42,348 bases of DNA from NCBI GenBank assembly GCA_031276965.1, contig JAISMC010000018.1, forward strand, positions 1 through 42,348, read 5' to 3'. Of this stretch, positions 21,179 to 29,563 are shown piece by piece (positions within the stretch are counted from its first letter, which is position 1; every line of letters starts with the position of its first letter). Position numbers and translations under genes: made by a program. Source of the stretch: Treponema sp. (GTDB lineage: Bacteria; Spirochaetota; Spirochaetia; Treponematales; Breznakiellaceae). Below the pieces are notes generated by a model. It saw only the letters and a list, made by a program, of their open reading frames with translations, had not been told where the DNA came from and did not search any database.

Positions 21179-21209
21179 AGTAAATGCCTGGCTAATCGGG
21201 GCGGGGAAT

Positions 21210-21686
21210 TCATGTTTCGGGGTTTCGGCTCCGCAGCCGTGAATCCAAAAGTATGGTAACCGGACCGTCGTTGGTATAGCTTACCCGCATGTGGGCCTGG
21301 AAGACCCCGCCCGCACAGGGGAGACCCCGAAGCCGGATCTGTTCTATAAAATATTCGTAGAGGGGCCGGGCTTCTTCCGGCTGGGCGGCGCCGCTATAAG
21401 AGGGACGCCTTCCCTTGCGGGCGTCCGCAAGAAGGGTAAACTGCGAAACCGCCAAAACGGAGCCTCCGGTGTCTTTAACCGAAAGGTTCATCTTCCCTTC
21501 CCCGTCGTCGAAAATACGGAGGCCCGTAACCTTTTCCGCCAGATATGCCGCATCTTCCCGGCGGTCCCCCCGGGCCACTCCAAGGTAGACGAGAAGTCCC
21601 GCCGGGACGGTTCCGGTTACTACCGTCCGTCCACCGCCGGCAACCGAAACCGATGCGTTGAGGACACGCTGAACCACGGCCTTCAC
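21210..21686 (-). CDS. dtd: D-aminoacyl-tRNA deacylase
   Basis: [76 protein letters not shown]. Confidence 0.97.
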   Translation of the reverse strand: MKAVVQRVLNASVSVAGGGRTVVTGTVPAGLLVYLGVARGDRREDAAYLAEKVTGLRIFDDGEGKMNLSVKDTGGSVLAVSQFTLLADARKGRRPSYSGAAQPEEARPLYEYFIEQIRLRGLPCAGGVFQAHMRVSYTNDGPVTILLDSRLRSRNPET

Positions 21687-22801
21687 GGCTGCCTGCCGCT
21701 GCCCAGGGAGGAAGCCTGGTGGACCGCAATACCCTCAAGCCTGAGACTTTCTTCTCCGGCGGATACAACGGGGATTACCCTGCCCAGGATCTCCAGGGGC
21801 CGCTCCGGGTCCACCGCCACGGAGACCTCAAAGCGTACCGGAACCGTTCCCAGCAGGGTGGTCCTGGTATCGTATCCCACCAGAAAGTCCAAAAGGACCC
21901 CCTGATCAAGCTGTTTCACATTGGCGGCCATACCCCGCCATATTACATAACAATCCCGGTACAGGGGCGGATCGGCCTTTACCTCCTGGTAACTATACCG
22001 GTCCTTGAGGGTATCGAATCCGGGAAGTTCCGTATAAGAGAGAAGGAGCCGGGCCTTGTTCTTAACCGGTTCCGAGGCATTGGATTCCAGAATGCGGTTT
22101 AGAGCAACCTTGGCGGCCTCGTCCCGGCCCTCCGCAAAGAGTTTCCGGCCCCCGGCGTAGGTATCAAGAACCTGCTTTCCGGTAAGGATGTACCGGTAGC
22201 TCCCCCCTGTTTCCACGGGACTGTTCCGTTCCTCCCGCTCGAGAACGCTGAGCTCAAGGCCGTTACGCTGGGACCGGTTCGCTGTGGAGACCCGGCTCCT
22301 GGCGAAGATCCCCCCGGTAATGATGACCGCCGCCAGAATTCCCGCCAGGGGAAAGACCATACGGTTCCAGGAAGGGGCCGCCCTGGGAAGGGGGGGATAG
22401 AGCCTGGGCAGTTTTCCCGAATCTACCCAGTCGGAAAGATCTTCCCCCCCGTATTTCCGTATTATGTTAAGAGCCCGCCGGGCCATGCTATTATTCCGGT
22501 CCAGATCCTGCACCTCCAAATACAGGTCCAGGGCCCGGTCGGTTTGTCCCCGGCGGAGAAAAAGCGCCGCCAGTCCCAGCAGTACCGAAGGATCCCGCAT
22601 CTTAATATCCCTGGCCCGCTTAAGGTAATCGAAGGCGCCGGAGAAATCCCCCAGGTGGAGACAGCAGACTCCCATAATATAGTGATAGCGGAACGAATCA
22701 TGGTATCTGACTACCTCGGGCAGGAGGCTGTCTATGGCCTCCCCGTATTTTCGCCGCCGGGCAAGACGGGCGGCCCTTGTTAAAACCGGATCAAGTTTCA
22801 T
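21683..22801 (-). CDS. TPR repeat membrane protein
   Basis: N-terminal TPR motifs ([28 protein letters not shown]), central TM segment [19 protein letters not shown]. Confidence 0.75.
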   Translation of the reverse strand: MKLDPVLTRAARLARRRKYGEAIDSLLPEVVRYHDSFRYHYIMGVCCLHLGDFSGAFDYLKRARDIKMRDPSVLLGLAALFLRRGQTDRALDLYLEVQDLDRNNSMARRALNIIRKYGGEDLSDWVDSGKLPRLYPPLPRAAPSWNRMVFPLAGILAAVIITGGIFARSRVSTANRSQRNGLELSVLEREERNSPVETGGSYRYILTGKQVLDTYAGGRKLFAEGRDEAAKVALNRILESNASEPVKNKARLLLSYTELPGFDTLKDRYSYQEVKADPPLYRDCYVIWRGMAANVKQLDQGVLLDFLVGYDTRTTLLGTVPVRFEVSVAVDPERPLEILGRVIPVVSAGEESLRLEGIAVHQASSLGSGRQP

Positions 22802-22810
22802 CGGCGGGAT

Positions 22811-23926
22811 TTACGGTCTATGCCGCCCCTTAATTCTGGAGAGAACCAGTTCGATGGTCATCAGCTCTTCATCGCTTACGGCGCCGGCGGCAAGGTACTC
22901 GTCGATACGGGCTGTCAGATCTTTGAGTATGATCAGATCCTCCCGGGTATAATCCGCGGGATTCATCGCCGAAGCGGGACCCGCCGGAACGGTTTCGCCG
23001 CTCCGCCGCAGGATCCGGGTCAGTTCGCTGCCGGAGCCGGTATTGTACTGGGCAAATCCGTTAGGATCCTCTGCGGCAAGGAGCAGGGACAGGGTCCGCC
23101 GCTCTCCCCTTCCCAGGGGAACGGGATCGAAGTAATAGCAGACCGCCGAATCATTGATAGAATAAGGCAGAAAGTTAAAATTCCTCCCCGAAACATAGGG
23201 CGTTTTCCAGGGAATATCGTTCAACCGTTTCCAGTTGGCAAAGTGGATGAGATCCGGGTTAGTGATGCCCCCCACAAATATATTCCCCATAAAGCCGAAT
23301 TTGCCGTTCCGGGTTATCCACCAGCGGTCGCTGCTTCCGCCGTCAATCGCCGCCTCCGAGGTGAAGGACCGGGTATTGGTCATAAAGTGGGGCGCATGTC
23401 CGCCTTCACCGAGGCTTGTATCCAGAAGGAAGCGAAGCCCCACCATGTTCTGCTGTTCACCCTTATTTTCCACGGTAAGGTACATGCGGACGCCGTTGGT
23501 CAGGGAGGAATCTACGGTCCGAATAAAGGAAAATTCCTGGGTTACCGAGAGAAAGGGAGATTCAAAGATGAAGGCCGGCCGGCTTGAACTTCCCCCCAGG
23601 CGGAACTTAAAAACGGAAGCTTCCCCCAAGCGATAGGTTCTGTCCCCCGCCATGATCGTGATGAAACTGGTACGGGGGTCCCTGTCAACAAAGAGGGGCT
23701 CGTACTGTTCCTTGACGATATCGGTCATATAGTAGAGGGAGAAGCGTCCGGTATTTTCGTGGAGGACCAGCTTGATGCGGCCCTCGGCATATTCCGCCGC
23801 GCCCAGACGGGAAAGGGCCATAAAACAAAATAGGATGGATATGAGCTTCACCTGCAGGCGGGTCCATGTTCCGTCATTCCGGGCGGGGAAGGTTATTTTA
23901 GGGTGTTTCACGGGGTCCTCCGGCAT
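22811..23926 (-). CDS. Conserved hypothetical, probably exported protein
   Basis: Hydrophobic signal-like N-terminus (LISILFCFMALSRLGAAEYAEG); overlaps the upstream TPR gene; no domain recognised. Confidence 0.6.
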   Translation of the reverse strand: MPEDPVKHPKITFPARNDGTWTRLQVKLISILFCFMALSRLGAAEYAEGRIKLVLHENTGRFSLYYMTDIVKEQYEPLFVDRDPRTSFITIMAGDRTYRLGEASVFKFRLGGSSSRPAFIFESPFLSVTQEFSFIRTVDSSLTNGVRMYLTVENKGEQQNMVGLRFLLDTSLGEGGHAPHFMTNTRSFTSEAAIDGGSSDRWWITRNGKFGFMGNIFVGGITNPDLIHFANWKRLNDIPWKTPYVSGRNFNFLPYSINDSAVCYYFDPVPLGRGERRTLSLLLAAEDPNGFAQYNTGSGSELTRILRRSGETVPAGPASAMNPADYTREDLIILKDLTARIDEYLAAGAVSDEELMTIELVLSRIKGRHRP

Positions 23927-24911
23927 TAAGGGATCTTGAAAGCTCGTTGGTCAGTTCCAGAGCCTCGGCTTTAAGGGAGAGGAGCCGGATTATCCGTTCC
24001 GAAGGCAGGGCGGAGACCGGCGCGGGAACTGCGGCGGGCGGTTCCTCCGGAATGTCCTCCACGGGAACCGCGGAGGCGATGCGGCTTTCCGTCCCGGAGA
24101 GCTGCCGCTGGTAATCGGCGTTGGCCTTTTCCAACTCCGCAACCCTGGGATCTTTGAGCAGCTCCGCGATACGTTTCTGATAGGCAATAATGGCCTGATC
24201 ATAGGAACGTTCCCGCCGCTGGTATTCCTCCACTGTTTTAAGCGACTCCTCGTGGCTCCACCGCAGTATGGCAAGGAGTTCCGCCTCAATCTTCTTTTGA
24301 TTGATCAGGGCTATGCGGTAGGAGGCCGCTTCGTATTTGACGCTGCCGGGGTATTGTTCGGTGATAATGGTGAAAACCTCAAAAGCCCGGTCCAGCTGGC
24401 CCAGGGCAAAGAGACATTCTCCAATCCAGTAGAGGGCCGCCGCCTTCCGGGAAGCGCCGCCGGGGCCGTATTCGCCGGTTCCATCCGCATAGGAACGGAG
24501 GATCACTATGGCTTCGTCGTAGCGGCCCAGATAGAAAAGGGCCCTTCCCTTTTGGTAGGACAATTCCCCTATGCGGTTGTACCCGGGATCTTGCAGTTCC
24601 AGGGTTTCCATATCCTGTATTGAAGCTTCGTATTCCCCGGCGGCAAGCTCCGCCAGGGCAATCCAGTAGAGAGCCTCGGAACGGACGGCAGGATCCGCCG
24701 CTTCGGCCCGGCGCAGTTCTATCACCGCTTCCCGCCAGCGGCCCTTTCCATAGAGATCAATACCGTATTGCAGGGAGGTCTGGGCCGCTGCAGCGGCGGC
24801 TAAAATCGTAAAGAGGATAAGGAAAAATAAAAGCCGGGCCGGGCCCCTTGGGTTAAGGCGCCCGCCGGTCTTATTTTCCCCGCCGATCCTGTTTTTGTTT
24901 TTATTGATCAT
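23898..24911 (-). CDS. Exported TPR repeat protein
   Basis: Signal LLFFLILFTILAAAAAAQTS and successive TPR motifs (YGIDLYGKGRWREAVIELRRAEAADP). Confidence 0.78.
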   Translation of the reverse strand: MINKNKNRIGGENKTGGRLNPRGPARLLFFLILFTILAAAAAAQTSLQYGIDLYGKGRWREAVIELRRAEAADPAVRSEALYWIALAELAAGEYEASIQDMETLELQDPGYNRIGELSYQKGRALFYLGRYDEAIVILRSYADGTGEYGPGGASRKAAALYWIGECLFALGQLDRAFEVFTIITEQYPGSVKYEAASYRIALINQKKIEAELLAILRWSHEESLKTVEEYQRRERSYDQAIIAYQKRIAELLKDPRVAELEKANADYQRQLSGTESRIASAVPVEDIPEEPPAAVPAPVSALPSERIIRLLSLKAEALELTNELSRSLNAGGPRETP

Positions 24912-24993
24912 ATTTTCAATCCTTAGAACCTCTCCGGAAAACCCCTCCAGGTTAAAACAGAGGAATGCTTAATTTTCGGCGGAAAGGGAACTT

Positions 24994-25143
24994 CTAATTA
25001 GTGTCTGTCCGCAAAGACGGCTGCTTTGCGGACAGATTGCGGACTTTAGTCCGATGCATTTTCGCAGCCTAAAGGCTGCGAAAATGCGCTTTTTATGGAA
25101 GTCTGTCTATAATGTGTCTACATTACAGACAGACACTAATTAG
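24994..25143. repeat. 150-bp MITE/REP-like element with 16-bp terminal inverted repeats
   Basis: Ends ctaattagtgtctgtc (24994-25009) and gacagacactaattag (25128-25143) are exact reverse complements; the interior is four consecutive hairpins. Confidence 0.85.
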
Positions 25144-25796
25144 GCTCTACCCTTCAAACGCTTAACAAAGAGGGCCTTGTCGGGGGCGCCGAAGAAGGCG
25201 GAACCCGCCACCAGCACATCCGCCCCGGCGCTCCGGGCGGCGGCGGCGGTTCCTTCGTTGATTCCCCCGTCTACGGAGATAAGATACTTCCCCTTTCCCC
25301 TTTCCCGCCGATCCTTAAGATCCCTGACCTTGTCGAAACATTCGCCGATAAGGGCCTGTCCGCCGTAACCGGGGTTTACGGTCATCACCAGGATAAGATC
25401 CGTAAAGGGCAGCAGAGGCTCAATCTGGCATACCGGGGTCGAGGGGACTATGCTGATGCCGGCTTTTTTCCCCAGCCTGCGGATTGCCTCCAGAATACGG
25501 TGGGAGTGGACCGCCGCCTCGGTATGGAAGGTGATATAATCCGCCCCGGCCCTGGCAAAGCCGTCAATCAGGCTGTCCGGCCCGCAGACCATAAGGTGAA
25601 CGTCAAAAACAGCCTGGGAATGGGGACGGAGATCCGCCACCATCTTGGGGCCAAAGCTAAGGGAAGGAACAAAATGACCGTCCATCACATCCAGATGGAC
25701 CCACTCGGCGCCGGAACGGCCGATTTCCGCAAGCCCCGCGGCGGTATTGGAGAAATCCGCCGAAAGCACCGAGGGCGCAACAATAGGATCTGCCAT
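25140..25796 (-). CDS. rpe: Ribulose-phosphate 3-epimerase
   Basis: APSVLSADFSN, WVHLDVMDGHFVPSLSFGP, DVHLMV, VMTVNPGYGGQ, SVDGGIN. Start at MADPIVAPSVL. Confidence 0.96.
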   Translation of the reverse strand: MADPIVAPSVLSADFSNTAAGLAEIGRSGAEWVHLDVMDGHFVPSLSFGPKMVADLRPHSQAVFDVHLMVCGPDSLIDGFARAGADYITFHTEAAVHSHRILEAIRRLGKKAGISIVPSTPVCQIEPLLPFTDLILVMTVNPGYGGQALIGECFDKVRDLKDRRERGKGKYLISVDGGINEGTAAAARSAGADVLVAGSAFFGAPDKALFVKRLKGRA

Positions 25797-25833
25797 ATTC
25801 TGATGATAATCTCCGGACCGGCGCTTGTAAAGA

Positions 25834-26892
25834 TCAGGCCGGAGCAAGAAAGAGATCGAGCTCCCGGCGGATAAGTCCGGCGGGATGCTCCGCGGCGGGA
25901 ATCCGTTTTATCCCGGGCATAGAGGCGAAGTAAGCAAGCTGCCGCTTGGCGTAGCGCCGGCTGTTTTGGGCGACCAGGGCCTCCACCGCAGCGGAATCTT
26001 CGGATATCCGCCAGGCTCCGGTTTCTCCGGTAAAAAATTCCCGGTACCCTATGGCCCGCATTCCCGGATCATCCGGGCTGTAACCGGCGGCGTGTAGCCT
26101 GCGGACCTCGCCGGGAAGGCCCCGGCGAAACATCTCCGCGCAGCGCCCGTTAATGCGGCGGTAGACCTCCTCCCGGGGCCGGTCCAAAAACAGGATGAGG
26201 AAACGGTACCGGGGCCGCCCTTCCCCGCCGGACCGGCGGGTATTACCGTCCTCCGCAGCGCCGGCCGTTCCGGGCCGGGGATAGGAGCTGAGGGGGCGGC
26301 CCGCGGTACGGTATACCTCCAGCGCCCTTAAGAGCCGGTATTCGTCGTGGATATGGATACGGCGGGCGCTTTCGGGATCGCAGCGGGCCAATTCCTCCGC
26401 CAAAGCTTCGATACCCCTGCTCCGCCGCTCCTCCCGCAGATCCCGCCGTATGGCGGGATCCGAAGGGGGGGCCCCGGAGAGGCCCAGGATAAAGCTGGAG
26501 AGGTAAAAGCCTGTCCCCCCGGAGATCACCGGGAACCTTCCCCGGCGGGCTATATCCACACAGGCCTGGTCCGCCAGCCGGACGAATTCACCGGCGTTAA
26601 ACTGTTCGCGGGGATCGCGGATATCAATCAGATGATGGCGAAGCGCAGCGCGAAGCTCCGGCGGGGGTTTGGCGGTCCCTATATCCATGCCCCGGTATAC
26701 CTGCATGGAATCGGCGGAGACTATCTCCGCGGGGTACGCCGCGGAAACAGCCCCTGACGGCGAGGCCGCGCCCAAAGGGCCGCTCCGGCGGGGATCGGCA
26801 AAGAGCTCCTCCAGAATTCCGGTTTTACCCGAGGCGGTGGGGCCGCAGAGTAATACCGCCGGAATAGGCGGATCTCCGGTTTGCGCCGGCAT
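25834..26892 (-). CDS. miaA: tRNA dimethylallyltransferase
   Basis: LLCGPTASGKTGI, EIVSADSMQVYRGMDIGTAKP, HHLIDIRDPREQFNAGEF, ISGGTGFYLSSFILGL, QNSRRYAKRQLAYF. Confidence 0.96.
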   Translation of the reverse strand: MPAQTGDPPIPAVLLCGPTASGKTGILEELFADPRRSGPLGAASPSGAVSAAYPAEIVSADSMQVYRGMDIGTAKPPPELRAALRHHLIDIRDPREQFNAGEFVRLADQACVDIARRGRFPVISGGTGFYLSSFILGLSGAPPSDPAIRRDLREERRSRGIEALAEELARCDPESARRIHIHDEYRLLRALEVYRTAGRPLSSYPRPGTAGAAEDGNTRRSGGEGRPRYRFLILFLDRPREEVYRRINGRCAEMFRRGLPGEVRRLHAAGYSPDDPGMRAIGYREFFTGETGAWRISEDSAAVEALVAQNSRRYAKRQLAYFASMPGIKRIPAAEHPAGLIRRELDLFLAPA

Positions 26893-26978
26893 CGTTTACT
26901 GTAGGGCGGGCTTAACGCCCAGCCGGAACGCCGGGCCCGGAACGTGCGGCAAAGGGCCTGCGCCCTGTCCCGGAAGAT

Positions 26979-27170
26979 TCATGCTTCCATGCGGAATTCA
27001 ACTTCTTTGGTGAAAACCTGCTGGGCCGCCAGGGAAACCATCTTGCTGTCGCCGTCGTCAATTTCAGGGTCCCTCAGCATGGAAAGCTGAAAGGATCTGC
27101 GGACGGCGGCGCAGGTGATCTCGTACATATTGCTGTCATACTCAATGAGTTCTTCTAAGGGGAATATCAT
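26979..27170 (-). CDS. Small RNA polymerase omega (RpoZ)-like protein
   Basis: MIFPLEELIEYDSNMYEITCAAVRRSFQLSMLRD...KMVSLAAQQVFTKEVEFRMEA; the Y..T.AA..R..QL and KMVS.A..Q pattern matches omega conserved region 1, diverged. Confidence 0.6.
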   Translation of the reverse strand: MIFPLEELIEYDSNMYEITCAAVRRSFQLSMLRDPEIDDGDSKMVSLAAQQVFTKEVEFRMEA

Positions 27171-27349
27171 AGATGCTACTCTATAAAAAACAGCCCCGTA
27201 TGTAAAGAGCGTCCCTCCGCAGGGCCGGCGGTTTTGCGGACCGGCCGCCCTCCCCGCCCCCGTGCGGCCCGGTTCCTCCGCCGCCGCGGCGCCGGAGATA
27301 CCCGCTCAAACAGGACGATGCGGCCGTTTCCGCAGGCAGCGGCCTGATG

Positions 27350-27664
27350 CCTCAAGACAATGACCCGTTGCCTCAAAACAATGACTTGTTGTCCCAAAAC
27401 AATGACTTGCCGCCTCAAGACGACGGCCTGATGCCTTAAGAAAACGCCCCGTTTTCTTAAGAAAACGGGATGGATTCTTAAGAAAACGCCCCGTTTTCTT
27501 AAGAAAACGGGATGGATTCTTAAGAAAATGACTCAGATTCTTAAGAAAATGACTCAGATTCTTAAGAAAATGACTCAGATTCTTAAGAAAATGGCCCGGA
27601 TTCTTAAGAATCTGACTTGGATTCTTTAGACAACGGGATGGATTCTTAAGAAAACGGGAGCTTG
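27350..27664. repeat. Tandem array of fifteen 21-bp units, no indels
   Basis: Units divide exactly every 21 nt, e.g. TCTTAAGAAAATGACTCAGAT three times and TCTTAAGAAAACGGGATGGAT twice; units 1-4 are diverged (CCTCAAGACAATGACCCGTTG etc.). Confidence 0.95.
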
Positions 27665-27742
27665 TCAGGACCCTTCGGGACGGCGGCCGTGCCGCGGGGT
27701 TCCGGTATGGAAAAGCGGCCTGATAGGTTGTAGCATGGGGAT

Positions 27743-29392
27743 ATGCTGATTAATCATCTTGTTGAGGAAGCCTTTGGTTCCGCCGAATTCGTTCCGCTGG
27801 AGGGAACGGGCCGGGAGCTGCGGGCGGAGGACGGGAGTCTTGTCATAGCCCCGGGCCTGCTCCGGCGGCTTGCCGGGGAGGGTTTCAGGCGGCTCTCCTT
27901 TTATTTGAGGCGGAGCCATCTGGCATTGCTGGCCGGCGTCTGCGCCGATCCCGGCGCTTCGGCCAATGACAAGCTGGTGGTCAGGACCCTGCTGGAGAAC
28001 GCGGTTACCGCCGCCCGGGGGGAATTTGCCCTCTGCCAGGACACGGGAACCGCCGTAGTCTACGGCTGGAAGGACGAGGGGGTCCGGACCGGCGGCGGCG
28101 ACGGGGCGGAGCTTTCGTCGGGAATCGCCGCCGCCTACGGGAATAACTTTCTCCGCGCCTCCCAGCGGGTCCCCCTGTCTTTTTTTGACGAGGCCGATTC
28201 GGGAAACAATCTTCCCGCCCAGATACGGCTGGAAGCTTCGGATAGCCGGGGCGATCCCGCCTACCGCTTTCTTTTTATCGCCAAGGGGGCGGGATCCTCC
28301 AATAAGACCGCCTATTTTTCCATGACCAAGGCGCTGCTTGAAGCGGAGGCCTTTGAACGTTTTCTTGAGGAGCGGATCCGCGCCCTGGGAACCGCCGCCT
28401 GCCCTCCCTACCGGCTGGCGGTGGTGGTGGGGGGAAGCAGCCCGGAGCACAACCTGGAGGTCCTGAAACTGGCCACTACGGAAATACTGGACGCCGCCCC
28501 CCGGACCGGCGCCGTCCTGTCCGGCGCCGCCGGCGCCGCCCCGGATGGCGGCGTTTTGTTCAGGGATCCCTATTGGGAAAGCCGGGTCCTGGATATAAGC
28601 CGCCGTACCGGCCTGGGGGCCCAGTTCGGCGGAACCGCGCTGGCCCTGGACGCCAGGGTAATCCGCCTGGGCCGTCATGCCGGATCATGCCCCGTGTCCA
28701 TCGGGGTATCCTGTTCGGCCCACCGGAATCTGCTGGCCTTTATCGACGCCCGGGGGCTGTATCTGGAAAAGCTTGAGGAGGATCCCGCGGCTTTCCTGCG
28801 GAGCCGGGGCGTCGATCTTTCCTCCGGGCCGGACCCTTCCGCTGGAACCGCCCCCGCTCCGTTGAGCCTCGACCGTCCCATGGAAGAAATCCGCCGGGAT
28901 TTAAGCCGTTTCAGCCCCGGGGACCGGCTCCTTCTTTCGGGAAAACTCCTGACGGCCCGGGACGCGGCCCACCTTAACTGGCGCCGGCTTCTTGCGGAGG
29001 GAAGGCCCCTTCCCCCCTATCTTTTCAAGTACCCCGTGTATTACGCCGGACCTTCGGCGGCTCCTCCGGGCAGGATCATGGGGAGCCTGGGGCCCACCAC
29101 GGCCCAGCGCATGGACCCCTACGGCGAAGAACTGATGTCCCGGGGCGCCTCCCTCGTTACGCTGGCCAAGGGGAACCGGAGCCCCGCCTGGACCGCCGCC
29201 TGCAAAAAATACGGAGGCTGCTACCTGGGAGTTGTGGGGGGCGCCGCCGCCTTACAGGCGGAGAGGAATGTGGCCGCCTCGGAAATAGTCGATTATCCCG
29301 AATTGGGCATGGAGGCGGTACGGCTGGTGGAAGTCCGGGATCTGCCCGCCTTCATCGTTACCGGCGGCGGGGGCGGAGATCCGTACCGGTAG
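27743..29392 (+). CDS. Fumarate hydratase, class I (alpha and beta regions fused)
   Basis: FALCQDTGTAVVYGWK, GAGSSNKTAYFSMTKALL, VVGGSSPEHNLEVLK, VYYAGPSAAPPGRIMGSLGPTTAQRMDPY. Confidence 0.93.
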   Translation: MLINHLVEEAFGSAEFVPLEGTGRELRAEDGSLVIAPGLLRRLAGEGFRRLSFYLRRSHLALLAGVCADPGASANDKLVVRTLLENAVTAARGEFALCQDTGTAVVYGWKDEGVRTGGGDGAELSSGIAAAYGNNFLRASQRVPLSFFDEADSGNNLPAQIRLEASDSRGDPAYRFLFIAKGAGSSNKTAYFSMTKALLEAEAFERFLEERIRALGTAACPPYRLAVVVGGSSPEHNLEVLKLATTEILDAAPRTGAVLSGAAGAAPDGGVLFRDPYWESRVLDISRRTGLGAQFGGTALALDARVIRLGRHAGSCPVSIGVSCSAHRNLLAFIDARGLYLEKLEEDPAAFLRSRGVDLSSGPDPSAGTAPAPLSLDRPMEEIRRDLSRFSPGDRLLLSGKLLTARDAAHLNWRRLLAEGRPLPPYLFKYPVYYAGPSAAPPGRIMGSLGPTTAQRMDPYGEELMSRGASLVTLAKGNRSPAWTAACKKYGGCYLGVVGGAAALQAERNVAASEIVDYPELGMEAVRLVEVRDLPAFIVTGGGGGDPYR

Positions 29393-29422
29393 GGCACGCC
29401 GGCAGCTTGTTGCGCCCTTGCA

Positions 29423-29462
29423 GGTTTTGATGGCTTTTTTCGTTGAAAAAGCCATCAAAACC
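29423..29462. repeat. Perfect 17-bp stem, 6-nt loop hairpin
   Basis: ggttttgatggcttttt-tcgttg-aaaaagccatcaaaacc, 30 nt after the fumarase stop; may act as a terminator. Confidence 0.8.
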
Positions 29463-29497
29463 ACGATTACCGGGCAGCTGCGGACCTTTGGTCCGGC

Positions 29498-29563
29498 GGA
29501 GTTTGCAGGGTAAAAAATCGCCTTACCGGCGTTTTTAAGGGTTTTACGCGCGAAGCAAACTCC
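29498..29563. repeat. Inverted-repeat element abutting the nudC stop codon
   Basis: ggagtttgc (29498-29506) and gcaaactcc (29555-29563) are exact reverse complements; inner gtaaaa/ttttac also pairs. Confidence 0.65.

Noticed and set aside
27350-27664. CRISPR array
   Set aside because: Units are contiguous 21-mers with no unique spacers and no cas genes nearby.
27665-28678. 337-aa minus-strand ORF opposite fumarase
   Set aside because: Low-complexity Gly/Pro/Gln translation, antisense to a strong class I fumarase.
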